A stretch of DNA of 64,000 bases from Planococcus plakortidis (GCF_001687605.2 NZ_CP016539.2:3130501-3194500), one strand, 5' to 3'; positions 14,424-23,273 are shown, counted from the first letter of the stretch. Numbers and translations: made by a program. The notes: generated by a model from the sequence alone, not told the origin.

Positions 14424-14981
14424 TCAATTGTCCCTCTGCTGCATTTGCCATTCCGGCGCCAGCAGCGAAAAGATCAGTGCATCGTACGATTCGCCGCGCT
14501 GATACAAATAGCCGCGGAGCCGCCCTTCTTCTGTAAAGCCCAGTTTCTTCAACAACCGGTTCGATCCGGTATTCGCCGGATAAGTCGTGGCGCCTACGCG
14601 ATACAAGCCCAGCTCGTCAAAACAATAGGCGAGCACCGCCGTCAGCGCTTCTTCCATCAGCCCCTGGCGCCAGTAATCCGGATGCAGCTCATAGCCGACT
14701 TCGGTTTTTTTCGAACGCAGCTGAAGCTGGTTCAAGCCGATCGTCCCGATCAATGCTTCTTCCCCGCGCAAGCGGATGCCCCAACGCATGCCGCGCATGA
14801 ATTCGAACACGACGCGAAACGCACGGATCATCTCCAGTGCTTCTTCCTTTTTCAATAACCGGTCCATGCCGTAGTAATACGTCACGTCTTCGCGCTGCAG
14901 GAGCGCAAAATACCGGTCGGTGTCCTGCTCCGTAATTTCCGTCAACAGTAACCGCTCCGTCTCAAGTATGGGAAATTGCAT
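14424..14981 (-). CDS. RimJ/RimL-type GNAT acetyltransferase
   Basis: A 185-residue N-acetyltransferase beginning MQFPILETERLLLTEITEQD, the RimJ/RimL-type opening, with EVGYELHPDYWRQGLMEEAL at the acetyl-CoA site and ANTGSNRLLKKLGFTEEGRLR near the end. The family acetylates protein N-termini or small molecules; the target is not predictable. The ATG at 14981 has AAAGGAG 8 nt upstream and overlaps the 3' end of the preceding gene by 20 nt, indicating translational coupling. Confidence 0.88.
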   Translation of the reverse strand: MQFPILETERLLLTEITEQDTDRYFALLQREDVTYYYGMDRLLKKEEALEMIRAFRVVFEFMRGMRWGIRLRGEEALIGTIGLNQLQLRSKKTEVGYELHPDYWRQGLMEEALTAVLAYCFDELGLYRVGATTYPANTGSNRLLKKLGFTEEGRLRGYLYQRGESYDALIFSLLAPEWQMQQRDN

Positions 14982-15495
14982 GCCATCGCTCCTTTTGCAC
15001 CCGGTAAACGAGTACGTATTGTCCATTGTGCAAAACCGGTTTCCCGCATTCCATGCCCAGTGCTTCGGCTACTTTCTGCGAAGCCCTGTTTTGCGGTTGA
15101 ATAAGTGAAATGAGTGCGCTCTGACTGTGTTTCGTGAATCCTTGCCGGCACAGCAGCCTCGCCGCTTCACTGGCATAGCCGAAGCCCCAGAATTCCGGCG
15201 CGAGCCAGTAGCCGACCTCCAGCGCTGTCTGCCCACCCACCGTTTGCGGCACGAGCCCCGCATGGCCGATTCGCTTGCCGTCCGCCTTTCGCACCAGCAA
15301 AAACAAGCCATATTCAGGGTGTTCTCTATACATCCGGTAGATCCAATATAAAAATTCCAGCGCTTGCTGCCGGTTTTTCACCTTGCCATCCCCGATATGC
15401 CGCATGACTTCCGGCTGTTTCAATAAAGAATACAAAAATTCAAAATCTTCATCGCGGTAACGGCGCAACCACAAGCGCCCGCTCTCCAATTCCAT
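14962..15495 (-). CDS. RimJ/RimL-type GNAT acetyltransferase
   Basis: A 177-residue acetyltransferase starting MELESGRLWLRRYRDEDF. The acetyl-CoA region is EVGYWLAPEFWGFGYASEAAR (residues ~92-112), and the motif B part QPQNRASQKVAEALGMECG is present. First of four tightly packed genes; its 3' end overlaps the next gene by 20 nt. It is only distantly like its neighbour, so the pair may be an old duplication. Substrate unknown. GGGG lies about 9 nt before the ATG. Confidence 0.85.
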   Translation of the reverse strand: MELESGRLWLRRYRDEDFEFLYSLLKQPEVMRHIGDGKVKNRQQALEFLYWIYRMYREHPEYGLFLLVRKADGKRIGHAGLVPQTVGGQTALEVGYWLAPEFWGFGYASEAARLLCRQGFTKHSQSALISLIQPQNRASQKVAEALGMECGKPVLHNGQYVLVYRVQKERWHAISHT

Positions 15496-15548
15496 GTCCG
15501 CTTGCCCCTTTCACCGTTTCACGTGAAACGTTTTCCGGAAATCTTTCA

Positions 15549-15998
15549 TTACCGGCGGTTGCTGTCGAACTTTTCGATGGTTTGATAGTCTTTTGACTTC
15601 CGGAGCTCAAGATTATTCTGTATGGCAAATTGCAACAAGTCGCCGAACAGGCCGTTCCCGAATAAAGCGAACCGCAAATCGATGCCTTTTTTCACACGCA
15701 CCACCGCCACTTTCGACGACCAATTGCTGCGCTTGAACTCAATGCGCTTGATTTCCTCTGCGTAGACCGTTTTATAGTAAAGCGGCAAGCCCCATAATTC
15801 GACACGGTAACTGATATTGCCGTTCCGGACCTTGACGCGCGCTTCGATAAATAAGGCCAATACGATCAATGCCGACACGAATAGCTGAAAATACAGCGCA
15901 AACCCGTTCGGAAATGAACCCAGGAGCAGCGGCGGCAAATTGACAGCGAGCAACATGATGGCGAGCAGCCAGCGCTGCACTTTTCCTTGATGAACCAT
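15549..15998 (-). CDS. Membrane protein with PH-like domain, uncharacterised
   Basis: A 149-residue protein: two hydrophobic helices (residues ~9-27 and ~33-51), then a beta-rich soluble part (NISYRVELWGLPLYYKTVYAEEIKRIEFKRS...VVRVKKGIDLRFALFGNG) that has the look of a bacterial PH domain. No function is assigned. GGAGGG precedes the ATG by 5 nt. It follows the acetyltransferase cluster in order on the same strand, but 53 nt away. Confidence 0.65.
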   Translation of the reverse strand: MVHQGKVQRWLLAIMLLAVNLPPLLLGSFPNGFALYFQLFVSALIVLALFIEARVKVRNGNISYRVELWGLPLYYKTVYAEEIKRIEFKRSNWSSKVAVVRVKKGIDLRFALFGNGLFGDLLQFAIQNNLELRKSKDYQTIEKFDSNRR

Positions 15999-16042
15999 TC
16001 CGCCCTCCTCCTTATCTCATTCTATCGATTACTTGCTTTTAT

Positions 16043-16537
16043 TTAATTTATAAAATCGGCCAGCAAGCGAATATCTTCCAATATGAATCCGAAAAAATCC
16101 GGGAAAAAAGTGAATATGCACGTAACGACAATGACTGTGCTTGTGAGGAAATGCAGAAAACTGTATTTATAGTCATTCGGGTTGTCGGCATGGGTTCTTT
16201 CCATATATACCGTGTAAGCGCCTTGAAGTCCGCTGATGGCAAGCAGCGCAATTAAAGGAAGAAATGACTGGGTTTCCCGAAAGATAAAGAGTGCCCCGAT
16301 GGAAATGGCTGCCCCGCTCCAACGGAAATAAGCATCCACCTTTTCATGACGATCGTTGACGAAATTCGACGAACCGGAAAAGAGCTTCTTTCGCTCGACC
16401 CTCAGAATTTTGCGCAGGATCCAGTTTACGCCCATGATCGCCAAAGCCGTCACCGCAATAAACCCGATCAGTGGCCATATCCAGTCGTACTGTGTTTCGT
16501 AATACCCGACTCCCCCTGTTTCCCCGACTCCGCCCAT
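16043..16537 (-). CDS. Membrane protein, DUF4181-like
   Basis: A 164-residue protein with four likely membrane helices: residues ~20-42, ~75-90, ~93-110 and ~130-155. The segment ILRKILRVERKKLFSGSSNFVNDRHEKVDAYFRW between helices 1 and 2 resembles DUF4181 proteins of Bacillales, which have no known role. A GAGGG lies 7 nt before the ATG. No operon partner is evident. Confidence 0.6.
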   Translation of the reverse strand: MGGVGETGGVGYYETQYDWIWPLIGFIAVTALAIMGVNWILRKILRVERKKLFSGSSNFVNDRHEKVDAYFRWSGAAISIGALFIFRETQSFLPLIALLAISGLQGAYTVYMERTHADNPNDYKYSFLHFLTSTVIVVTCIFTFFPDFFGFILEDIRLLADFIN

Positions 16538-16802
16538 AGGATCGCCCTCAACTTTCTGCTTAACGCCAAATTATGCTTATGCTGCTAGCTTTATCGTATC
16601 ACGAGATTTTGGGAAATTATAGAATACTTTAAATTTTTCCGATAGCCGGCCACTTATTCGTCGTCTCTTCGCCTTTTGTCCTCCTGTTTCCTGCCGAGTT
16701 CGCTTCTTTGACAAAACAAAGGGCAAAGGCTATCGTAATTAAGTCAAATCCGACTAAGTTTATATGGTTTTTAAAAATAGATTGACAATAAAGGAGGCGC
16801 TT

Positions 16803-18032
16803 ATGAAAACTCTTTGGAAAACCTATGCACGTGTATCGCTTATCTTGAAAATCACTGTGGCGCTCATCCTCGGCGTCATTGCCGGCTTGATCTTCGGCCC
16901 GGATGCGGCCGCTTTGGCACCACTTGGGGATCTGCTCCTGCGGCTTTTGACCTTCCTCATCGTGCCGCTCATCTTCTTCACATTGATTGTCGGGATCAAT
17001 CAATCGAAAATCGGCGACCTCGGCCGTATGGGCGGGAAAGTCTTCCTGTTCTACACGTTCAGTTCGGCATTCGCCATCATGGTCGGCTTGACGGTCGCAA
17101 GCATTTTCCAGCCGGGTTCGGGCATGCAGCTCGACGGTTCGGAAACCTTTGACGTGCCGGATAACCCCGGCTTCACGAGTGTGCTGCTGAACATTGTGCC
17201 ATCCAACATCATCGCAGCATTCAGTGAAATGAACCTGCTCGGGATTATCTTTACGGCATTTGCGTTCGGTATCGCCATTTCCTATATGAGGAGTTCCTCG
17301 GAATTCGGCGAACTCGGCAATCACTTGATGAAAACGATCAATGCGTTAAATGAAGCGACATTGATCGTCTTAAAAGCCATCCTCCAGTATGTACCGATCG
17401 GTATTTTCGCCATCATGGCGGAAACAGTCGGTTCGCAAGGCGTGGACACGCTCGTATCGCTTGGCGGCATGGTCGCCGTCCTGTATATCGCCATTGCGGT
17501 GCAAATCGCGATTTACACTGCAGCGATGCTCTTGTTTAAAGTCAATCCGCTGCATTTCTTCAAGCACGCGCGGACACCGATGCTGACGGCTTTCGTCACG
17601 CAAAGCAGCTCCGGCACCTTGCCGTTGACGCTCAATGCCGCACGCGGGCTTGGCATCCCGAAAAGCCTATACGGCTTCAGCCTGCCGCTCGGCGCAACCA
17701 TCAATATGGATGGCGCGGCCATCCGTATCGCGGTTTCCGCCATATTTGCTGCCAACATCATCGGGGATCCACTGAGCCTTTCCGAGATGTTCATGGTCGT
17801 CTTGATCGGGACGCTGGCCACTGTCGGTACCGCCGGCATCCCAGGCGCTGGCATCGTCATGATCGCCACCGTCTTCGTCCAGCTCGGGTTGCCGATGGAA
17901 GCGGTCGCCCTCCTTACCGCCATCGATGCCCTGGTCGGCATGGGCGCCACGATGCTCAATGTGACGGGCGATTTGGCAGGCTCGAAACTGATCGACCAAA
18001 GCGAAAAAAGGCGCAGCGCCGCCAAGGCTTGA
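16803..18032 (+). CDS. Dicarboxylate/amino acid:cation symporter (DAACS)
   Basis: A 409-residue transporter of the GltP/DctA family that co-imports dicarboxylates or acidic amino acids with protons or sodium. Family landmarks: the serine-rich re-entrant loop QSSSGTLPLTLN, the NMDGAAI helix and AGIPGAGIVM hairpin, with eight membrane helices. AAAGGAGG lies 6 nt before the ATG at 16803; a frame 13 codons longer has no ribosome site. The substrate cannot be decided from these motifs. Confidence 0.92.
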   Translation: MKTLWKTYARVSLILKITVALILGVIAGLIFGPDAAALAPLGDLLLRLLTFLIVPLIFFTLIVGINQSKIGDLGRMGGKVFLFYTFSSAFAIMVGLTVASIFQPGSGMQLDGSETFDVPDNPGFTSVLLNIVPSNIIAAFSEMNLLGIIFTAFAFGIAISYMRSSSEFGELGNHLMKTINALNEATLIVLKAILQYVPIGIFAIMAETVGSQGVDTLVSLGGMVAVLYIAIAVQIAIYTAAMLLFKVNPLHFFKHARTPMLTAFVTQSSSGTLPLTLNAARGLGIPKSLYGFSLPLGATINMDGAAIRIAVSAIFAANIIGDPLSLSEMFMVVLIGTLATVGTAGIPGAGIVMIATVFVQLGLPMEAVALLTAIDALVGMGATMLNVTGDLAGSKLIDQSEKRRSAAKA

Positions 18033-18069
18033 CATGGGTCATTGCGGACAAAGCACGGCGCGTTGTGAT

Positions 18070-18096
18070 ACAGTGGGAGTATCTCGCATCCCACTG
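18070..18096 (+). other. Perfect hairpin just upstream of the isdG-like gene
   Basis: CAGTGGGA and TCCCACTG form an 8-bp perfect stem with an 11-nt loop, followed by AAAAAGGAG, the ribosome site of the next gene. No U-run follows on the plus strand. It may end the upstream transcript weakly, or protect or block the 5' end of the isdG message. Confidence 0.5.
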
Positions 18097-18115
18097 AAAA
18101 AGGAGACTTGCTGTT

Positions 18116-18448
18116 ATGTATATCGTGACTAACCGCATCAAAATGAAACCGGGATTCGCCGAAAAAATGGCACCCAACTTCACACGTCCGGGCGCATTGC
18201 AGGAAATGGAAGGCTTCCACAAAGTGGAAGTGACCATTACGCAAAACCTGGAAGAATACGATGAATTGAATGTCAATATGTACTGGGAAACATTGGAGAA
18301 CTTCGAAGCATGGAAAACGAGCGATGCGTTCAAACAGTCGCATAAGCGCCCTGAACCGTCAGAAGGCGAAGAGAAAAAAGAATCGCCAATGCTCGGCAGC
18401 GAACTCGTCATCACGAAAATCGCTTCGGTCATCGAAGCGGCTAAATAA
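18116..18448 (+). CDS. IsdG/HmoA-like heme-degrading monooxygenase
   Basis: A 110-residue ABM-fold protein. The IsdG catalytic triad is present: Asn6 (IVTNRIKM), Trp66 (FEAWKTSDAF) and the heme-ligating His76 (QSHKRPE). IsdG-type enzymes open heme to release iron, so this fits iron salvage or heme detoxification. GGAG lies 10 nt before the ATG. It is monocistronic with a strong terminator; no heme importer is beside it and no Fur box is seen in the short leader. Confidence 0.9.
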   Translation: MYIVTNRIKMKPGFAEKMAPNFTRPGALQEMEGFHKVEVTITQNLEEYDELNVNMYWETLENFEAWKTSDAFKQSHKRPEPSEGEEKKESPMLGSELVITKIASVIEAAK

Positions 18449-18451
18449 TGG

Positions 18452-18483
18452 AAACAGGCAGCACAAGCTGCCTGTTTCTTTTT
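18452..18483 (+). terminator. Terminator of the isdG-like gene
   Basis: Stem AAACAGGCAG/CTGCCTGTTT with loop CACAAG region, then CTTTTT. Confidence 0.9.
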
Positions 18484-18562
18484 GCCTTCTTCCCCCTTTT
18501 ATGCAGGACTTTTGATATACTTTATGTATTCGTGAAAATTGCCTATTTTGGAAGGGATCCAT

Positions 18563-20203
18563 ATGAAATCATTATCGCTTAGAAACTATTGGGGCCTGAT
18601 ATTCGCCATCTTCATCCTGCTTTTTGCCGCCGTCCTCAGCATGCTCGTCTCCGAAGTGAGCACGAACCGGCTGGAGGAAGAACGCGGCAATGCTTTATCG
18701 AGCGCGGCGTTCCAGATGAAAGACCGTTTGGATCAATACATGTGGGGCCGCTATAGTGAAATCAAGACCTTCGGGGAAATCGAAGAACTCGCACTCGATA
18801 CACCCATTGAGGAAAAGCGCGCTAAAATTGAAATGCTGCAAGACCAAGTACCGGCTTTTTCATGGATCGGCATTACCGATTCAGCCGGGACGGTGACCGC
18901 TTCCACGAATGAACTGCTGGAAGGAATGGACTTGTCCGAGCGGCCGGTTTATTCCATGGCACGCAAAACCGATTATGTCGGGGATGTCCATGAAGCGCTG
19001 CTGTTGGCAGACCTATTGCCGAGCCCAGGTGGCCATGAGCTCGAATTCGTGGACATCAGCGTGCCGGTCTTCTATTCCGATGGCTCGTTCGGCGGCGTGG
19101 TGGCCGCCCATTTGAGTTGGGACTGGGCACAAGAAGTGATGGAATTCGTCCTGCGCCCGCTGAACCGCAGCGAAAATGAACTGGAGGTTTTCGTGTTAAG
19201 CCCGGGAGACCACCGCGTCATTCTCGGCCCTGAAGAATTTCTTGGCCAGCCGCTTCCTGTCGATTCCTATACCCTGTCCCAGGGAAAAAGGGCAGGATGG
19301 GCGCTGGAGCAATGGCCCGACGGCAATTCCTATTTGACGGGATTTACCGGCGGCCGCACCAATTGGCAGTATCCGGGACTTGAGTGGACCGTACTGGTTC
19401 GCCAGCCGGAAGAAACCGCCTTCGCCGCTGCACGCGACTTGAGCCGCATCATCATGACGAGCGGCTTGGCAAGCGCCGTTCTGTTCGCCTTCGCCGGCTG
19501 GCTGGTGGCGGGCCGCATCAGCCGCCCGCTCAATGAAATATCCAGAAAAGCGAAAGCCTTCCGCAAAGGGGAGCACTTGGCCTTGCCGAAAAATACCGGT
19601 GTCCGTGAAATCGAAGACTTATCCAACTCGCTCGAGAGCCTGGTCAGAACACTCGGCACGACGGAATCCGATTTGGAGCGCATGCAGGATTTGGCACAGC
19701 GTGATCCGCTGACCGGTTTGCCGAACCGCATCGCCCTCGAAGAAGCCGCCGATCGCATGATGAAGCAAGCGCGCACTGCCGGAGGAAAATTAGCTTTTTT
19801 CTATTTGGATCTGGACGGCTTCAAGAAAGCCAACGATACGCTAGGGCATTTAGCAGGCGACCATGTGCTGCAGAAAGTCGCCGGACGATTGAAGGCGGAA
19901 CTGCCTGAAGGTGCGTTCATTTCCCGGATTGGCGGAGATGAATTCGTCCTGTTGTTCCCTTGTGACGGCATGGGCCAAATGCCGACAAGGCAATTGGCCC
20001 AACGGTTGATCGACCAGCTGAGCAAGCCGATTACCGTAGAAGCGGGACGCGTGCAGCTTGGATGCAGCATCGGCATCGCCATTTACCCGGACAACGCGGA
20101 ACATCTTTATACCTTATTGTCATACGCCGACGCGGCGCTCTATGTGTCCAAGGAAAATGGCAAAAGCCGGACGACATTCTACGGGGATATCGCCTCTGAA
20201 TGA
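18563..20203 (+). CDS. Membrane diguanylate cyclase with Cache-like sensor
   Basis: A 546-residue protein: membrane helix (~10-30), an extracytoplasmic sensor of about 250 residues (Cache-like, with FSWIGITDSAGTVTAST and DISVPVFYSDGSFGGVVAAHLSW), a second helix (~295-315), a HAMP-like linker (ISRPLNEISRKAKAFRKGE), and a GGDEF domain with LTGLPNRIALE and RIGGDEF near residue 457. The active site is intact, so cyclic di-GMP synthesis is expected; the RxxD inhibitory site upstream of GGDEF is absent. GGAAGGG precedes the ATG by 6 nt. Signal unknown. Confidence 0.9.
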   Translation: MKSLSLRNYWGLIFAIFILLFAAVLSMLVSEVSTNRLEEERGNALSSAAFQMKDRLDQYMWGRYSEIKTFGEIEELALDTPIEEKRAKIEMLQDQVPAFSWIGITDSAGTVTASTNELLEGMDLSERPVYSMARKTDYVGDVHEALLLADLLPSPGGHELEFVDISVPVFYSDGSFGGVVAAHLSWDWAQEVMEFVLRPLNRSENELEVFVLSPGDHRVILGPEEFLGQPLPVDSYTLSQGKRAGWALEQWPDGNSYLTGFTGGRTNWQYPGLEWTVLVRQPEETAFAAARDLSRIIMTSGLASAVLFAFAGWLVAGRISRPLNEISRKAKAFRKGEHLALPKNTGVREIEDLSNSLESLVRTLGTTESDLERMQDLAQRDPLTGLPNRIALEEAADRMMKQARTAGGKLAFFYLDLDGFKKANDTLGHLAGDHVLQKVAGRLKAELPEGAFISRIGGDEFVLLFPCDGMGQMPTRQLAQRLIDQLSKPITVEAGRVQLGCSIGIAIYPDNAEHLYTLLSYADAALYVSKENGKSRTTFYGDIASE

Positions 20204-20248
20204 ACGAGCCAAAATGCCTGTTTGCTTCATTGAAATCAGTGAAAATCT

Positions 20249-20279
20249 AAAAGCGCTGCCTCGTGAGGCGGCGCTTTTT
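20249..20279 (+). terminator. Terminator of the diguanylate cyclase gene
   Basis: Stem AAAGCGCTGCCTC/GAGGCGGCGCTTT (one T-G pair) with loop GT, then TTC. Confidence 0.88.
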
Positions 20280-20390
20280 CAGGTGCCCTATATTGGACGA
20301 TATGCCGGGGGTCTGCTACGGTTAATAGTGGGAAAATCGAAGATATATTACATATAGTTCCGCTACCAAGCGTTCAAAGGAGTCTTACAT

Positions 20391-21581
20391 TTGAGTCATA
20401 ACAAACCTAAATTATGGACACGTGACTTCATCGGCGTTTCCATCGTCCATTTTCTGCTATTGCTTGTTTTCTATTTATTGATTGTCACCATCGCCTTATA
20501 CGCCGTCGAAGAATACGGCGCTTCGACAAGCGAAGCGGGCCTTGTCACCGGGATCTTCATCTTGGGTGCGCTCGCAGGACGCTTGGTCATCGGGCGCACA
20601 CTTGACATGATTGGCCGAAAACGCGCATTGGTGCTCGGTTCCGCCTTGTTCGTCGGGATGACGGCACTTTATTTCCTGCAGCTCGGCTTGCCTTTCTTGA
20701 TGCTCAACCGCTTCTTGCATGGGGTGACGCTCGGCGTCGCTAGCACTGCTGCCGGAACGATCGCCGCCCAGGTCATTCCCCACACGCGCAAAGGCGAAGG
20801 CATCGGTTATTTCAGCATGAGCGCCACGCTCGGCGCGGCATTCGGCCCCTTCATCGGTTTGCTGATGAGCCAATGGACCGGCTACAATATGATTTTCGCT
20901 GCCTGTGTAGCAATCGCTGTGGCGGCACTGGCACTGAGCACCTTTGTCGAAGTGCCGGCATTGGAAAAACCACCGGTCTCCAACGCGAAATCCGGCTTCC
21001 AGCTTTCCAATTATTTAGAAGCGAATGCCGTTCCGATTGCCATCGTCATGTTTCTGGTGGCACTCAGCTATTCGAGCGTGCTGTCATTCATCAATTTTTA
21101 CGCCAATGATAAAGGGCTTGTGGAAGCAGCCAGTTTCTTCTTCCTCGTCTATGCCGTCGTCATCCTGCTGACTCGGCCTTTCACCGGCCGCATCATGGAT
21201 CTGTATGGCGCCAATTACATCATGTATCCCGCTCTCGTGGCGCTTGCAAGCGGCCTGTTGTTGCTGAGCGTCGCCGATTCCGGCCTGGGGCTATTGGGTG
21301 CGGGGGCTTTGATCGGTCTCGGATTCGGCAATATGCAATCGACGACACAAGCGGTCGCGATCAAGCTGACCCCTCCCCACCGGATGGGGCTTGCGACATC
21401 GACGTTCTTTGTCGCGATGGACGGCGGGCTCGGCATGGGGCCGTATGTTCTAGGCTTCATCATTCCCTTTACCGGCTATAGCGCGCTTTACGGATTATTG
21501 GGAATGGTCGTCTTTGCCATGATTGTGCCGTATTATTTCCTTCATGGAAGAAAAGAGCGTAACCCCGCTTCGGCACATTGA
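20391..21581 (+). CDS. Major facilitator superfamily transporter
   Basis: A 396-residue permease with twelve predicted helices. The loop 2-3 signature GRLVIGRTLDMIGRKRALVL and its weaker repeat RPFTGRIMDLYGANYIM identify the MFS fold; the sequence resembles the drug- or sugar-exporter-like members of Bacillales. The substrate cannot be predicted. The start is TTG at 20391 with AAAGGAG 8 nt upstream. Single gene with a bidirectional terminator behind it. Confidence 0.88.
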   Translation: MSHNKPKLWTRDFIGVSIVHFLLLLVFYLLIVTIALYAVEEYGASTSEAGLVTGIFILGALAGRLVIGRTLDMIGRKRALVLGSALFVGMTALYFLQLGLPFLMLNRFLHGVTLGVASTAAGTIAAQVIPHTRKGEGIGYFSMSATLGAAFGPFIGLLMSQWTGYNMIFAACVAIAVAALALSTFVEVPALEKPPVSNAKSGFQLSNYLEANAVPIAIVMFLVALSYSSVLSFINFYANDKGLVEAASFFFLVYAVVILLTRPFTGRIMDLYGANYIMYPALVALASGLLLLSVADSGLGLLGAGALIGLGFGNMQSTTQAVAIKLTPPHRMGLATSTFFVAMDGGLGMGPYVLGFIIPFTGYSALYGLLGMVVFAMIVPYYFLHGRKERNPASAH

Positions 21582-21594
21582 ACGAAGGCACATA

Positions 21595-21630
21595 AAAGAA
21601 CGGCCGGCAGTTTTCTGCCGGCCGTTCTTT
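21595..21630. terminator. Bidirectional terminator between MFS and cupin genes
   Basis: Long stem AAAGAACGGCCGGCAG/CTGCCGGCCGTTCTTT with loop TTTT, shared by convergent genes ending at 21581 and 21638. Confidence 0.92.
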
Positions 21631-21637
21631 ATTTTCC

Positions 21638-22054
21638 TTATTCTTCCTCTTCCGCTGCGTCCGCTTCCGCTTTCGTTTGATGCACTGTGCTGTGCGGATG
21701 TTCAGGCGGCGCATAGATGGAGTAGATCTTCAACGGCTGATCGCCTGTATTCGTTACATTATGCCATTTGCCTGCTGGGATGAGGATGGCGTAATCGTCT
21801 TCCGCTTTTTCTTCAAAGCTTAAATTGTCTTCGCTATCGCCCATCTGCACAAGGCCTTGCCCTTCTTCGATGCGAAGGAATTGGTCGCCGTGCTCATGGA
21901 CTTCCAGGCCAATGTCATCGCCTGCTGCGATGCTCATCAGCGTCACCTGCAAGTTTTTACCGGTCCACAGGGCGGTCCGGAACGTATCGTTTTGTTTTGT
22001 CGCCTCTTCGATATTGACGACAAATGATTCAGCACCGTAATCTTTCAATTCCAT
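21638..22054 (-). CDS. Cupin-domain protein
   Basis: A 138-residue single-cupin protein. Metal-site motifs: GLEVHEHGDQFLRIEEG (two His, Gln, Glu) and the second-strand His in PAGKWHNVTN. The C-terminus is acidic. Similar small cupins are common in Bacillales, with no agreed function; binding of a metal and a small carboxylate is plausible. GGAGGAGG precedes the ATG by 9 nt. Confidence 0.85.
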   Translation of the reverse strand: MELKDYGAESFVVNIEEATKQNDTFRTALWTGKNLQVTLMSIAAGDDIGLEVHEHGDQFLRIEEGQGLVQMGDSEDNLSFEEKAEDDYAILIPAGKWHNVTNTGDQPLKIYSIYAPPEHPHSTVHQTKAEADAAEEEE

Positions 22055-22130
22055 GTTCTATTCCTCCTCCGATTTGTTGTTCTATCCTAGTCCTCTTCTA
22101 CCCTTCAAGGAACGGACATAAACAAACCGG

Positions 22131-23180
22131 TCAGCGCATCGCTTGTTGTTTCAGCGCCTGGTTGCGGGAGTTGAATACATCATTATGGGAAGACACCATG
22201 GCAATATTGGCAGCGTCCGGCTCGATGAATTTCTTCGCTTTATTGACGGCATTGGCGGCGTCGGTGAACGTGCCGGCGATCAGATTGAGCTTGCCCTCAT
22301 GTTGGAGGATATCCCCTGCCGCAAACACTCCCGGTACGGAAGTTTCGCTTGCCGGCGTCCCTTTCAAATAGAAATCGTCTTTGGTCTCCAGAGCAAGCGG
22401 GCTGTTTTCGAGTAAACTCGCATCGCGCTCATAGCCATGGTTGATGACGAGCTGGTCGACCGGCAGCATGCGCCGCTCGCCCGTCACTTGGTTCATCACT
22501 TCCACGAGTTCCACACGGTCGCCGGCGTCCGATGCCACGAGCCGCGTGATGGCGGAATCCAGTAAGCATTCGGCTCGGCTTTCGAGCAATTGGCGCACTT
22601 GCGCTTCGTGTCCGGCCATTTCGGATTTACGGTGGACGACATAGACTTTCTCGGCAATCGACTCGAGTTCATTCGCCCAGTCGACGGCTGAATTGCCGCC
22701 TCCGGAAATGAGCACGGTGCTGCCGCGGAAGCGTTCGAGTGTTTTCACGGTATAATTGAGGTTTGCCACTTCAAAACGTTCGGCGCCTTCGATCTGCAGC
22801 TTTTGCGGTTTCAGGATGCCTCCGCCGACTGCAACGATGACCGATTTCGAGTAATGGATTTCACCTGATGCACCTGTCAAAACGAACAAGCCATCTTCGT
22901 TCTTATCCATGCTTTCCACTTTCTCATCCAGGCATACCGTCGGATCAAACGTGAGCCCTTGTTCGACCAATTGTGTGATCAGCTGTTCGCAGCGGATTGG
23001 CGTCTGTCCCCCGACGTCCCAGATCATCTTTTCCGGATAGACATGCAACTTGCCGCCAAGGCGCGGCTGGAACTCGATGATTTTCGTTTTCATGCCCCGA
23101 AGCCCGCTGTAGAAAGCTGAATACAAGCCGGCTGGGCCTCCCCCGATGATGGTTACATCAAAGATGTCGTGATTGGCCAT
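22131..23180 (-). CDS. Ferredoxin--NADP(+) reductase, YumC/YcgT type
   Basis: A 349-residue thioredoxin-reductase-like flavoenzyme that passes electrons between NADPH and ferredoxin or flavodoxin. FAD site IIGGGPAGLYSAFYSGLRG, NADPH site VLISGGGNSAVDWANEL, and the C-terminal FAD-binding GVFAAGDILQHEGKLNLI are all present; the redox CxxC of true thioredoxin reductases is missing, as expected. Its promoter overlaps a Fur box shared with the divergent siderophore transporter, so it likely serves reductive iron release, as proposed for YcgT. Confidence 0.93.
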   Translation of the reverse strand: MANHDIFDVTIIGGGPAGLYSAFYSGLRGMKTKIIEFQPRLGGKLHVYPEKMIWDVGGQTPIRCEQLITQLVEQGLTFDPTVCLDEKVESMDKNEDGLFVLTGASGEIHYSKSVIVAVGGGILKPQKLQIEGAERFEVANLNYTVKTLERFRGSTVLISGGGNSAVDWANELESIAEKVYVVHRKSEMAGHEAQVRQLLESRAECLLDSAITRLVASDAGDRVELVEVMNQVTGERRMLPVDQLVINHGYERDASLLENSPLALETKDDFYLKGTPASETSVPGVFAAGDILQHEGKLNLIAGTFTDAANAVNKAKKFIEPDAANIAMVSSHNDVFNSRNQALKQQAMR

Positions 23181-23211
23181 TTTTCCATCCCCGTTCTATA
23201 GTAAATTCCGA

Positions 23212-23273
23212 TTGACAACGATTCTCAATAACTTTATAGTATACATTGTAATGAAACTGAGAATCATTATCAA
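23212..23273. promoter_or_regulatory. Divergent promoters with two Fur boxes
   Basis: Plus promoter: TTGACA (23212-23217), 17 nt, TATAGT (23235-23240), toward the ABC genes. Minus promoter: TTGATA (23268-23273), 17 nt, TACAAT (23245-23250), toward the reductase. Fur-like 7-1-7 sites cover both -35 areas: TGACAACGATTCTCA (23213-23227) and TGAGAATCATTATCA (23258-23272). Iron-loaded Fur would block both directions. Confidence 0.88.

Noticed and set aside
16629-17324. 231-codon frame opposite the dicarboxylate symporter
   Set aside because: Low-complexity antisense shadow of a clear transporter gene.
17513-18343. 276-codon frame opposite the symporter and isdG-like gene
   Set aside because: Spans two real plus-strand genes and has no ribosome site or domain.
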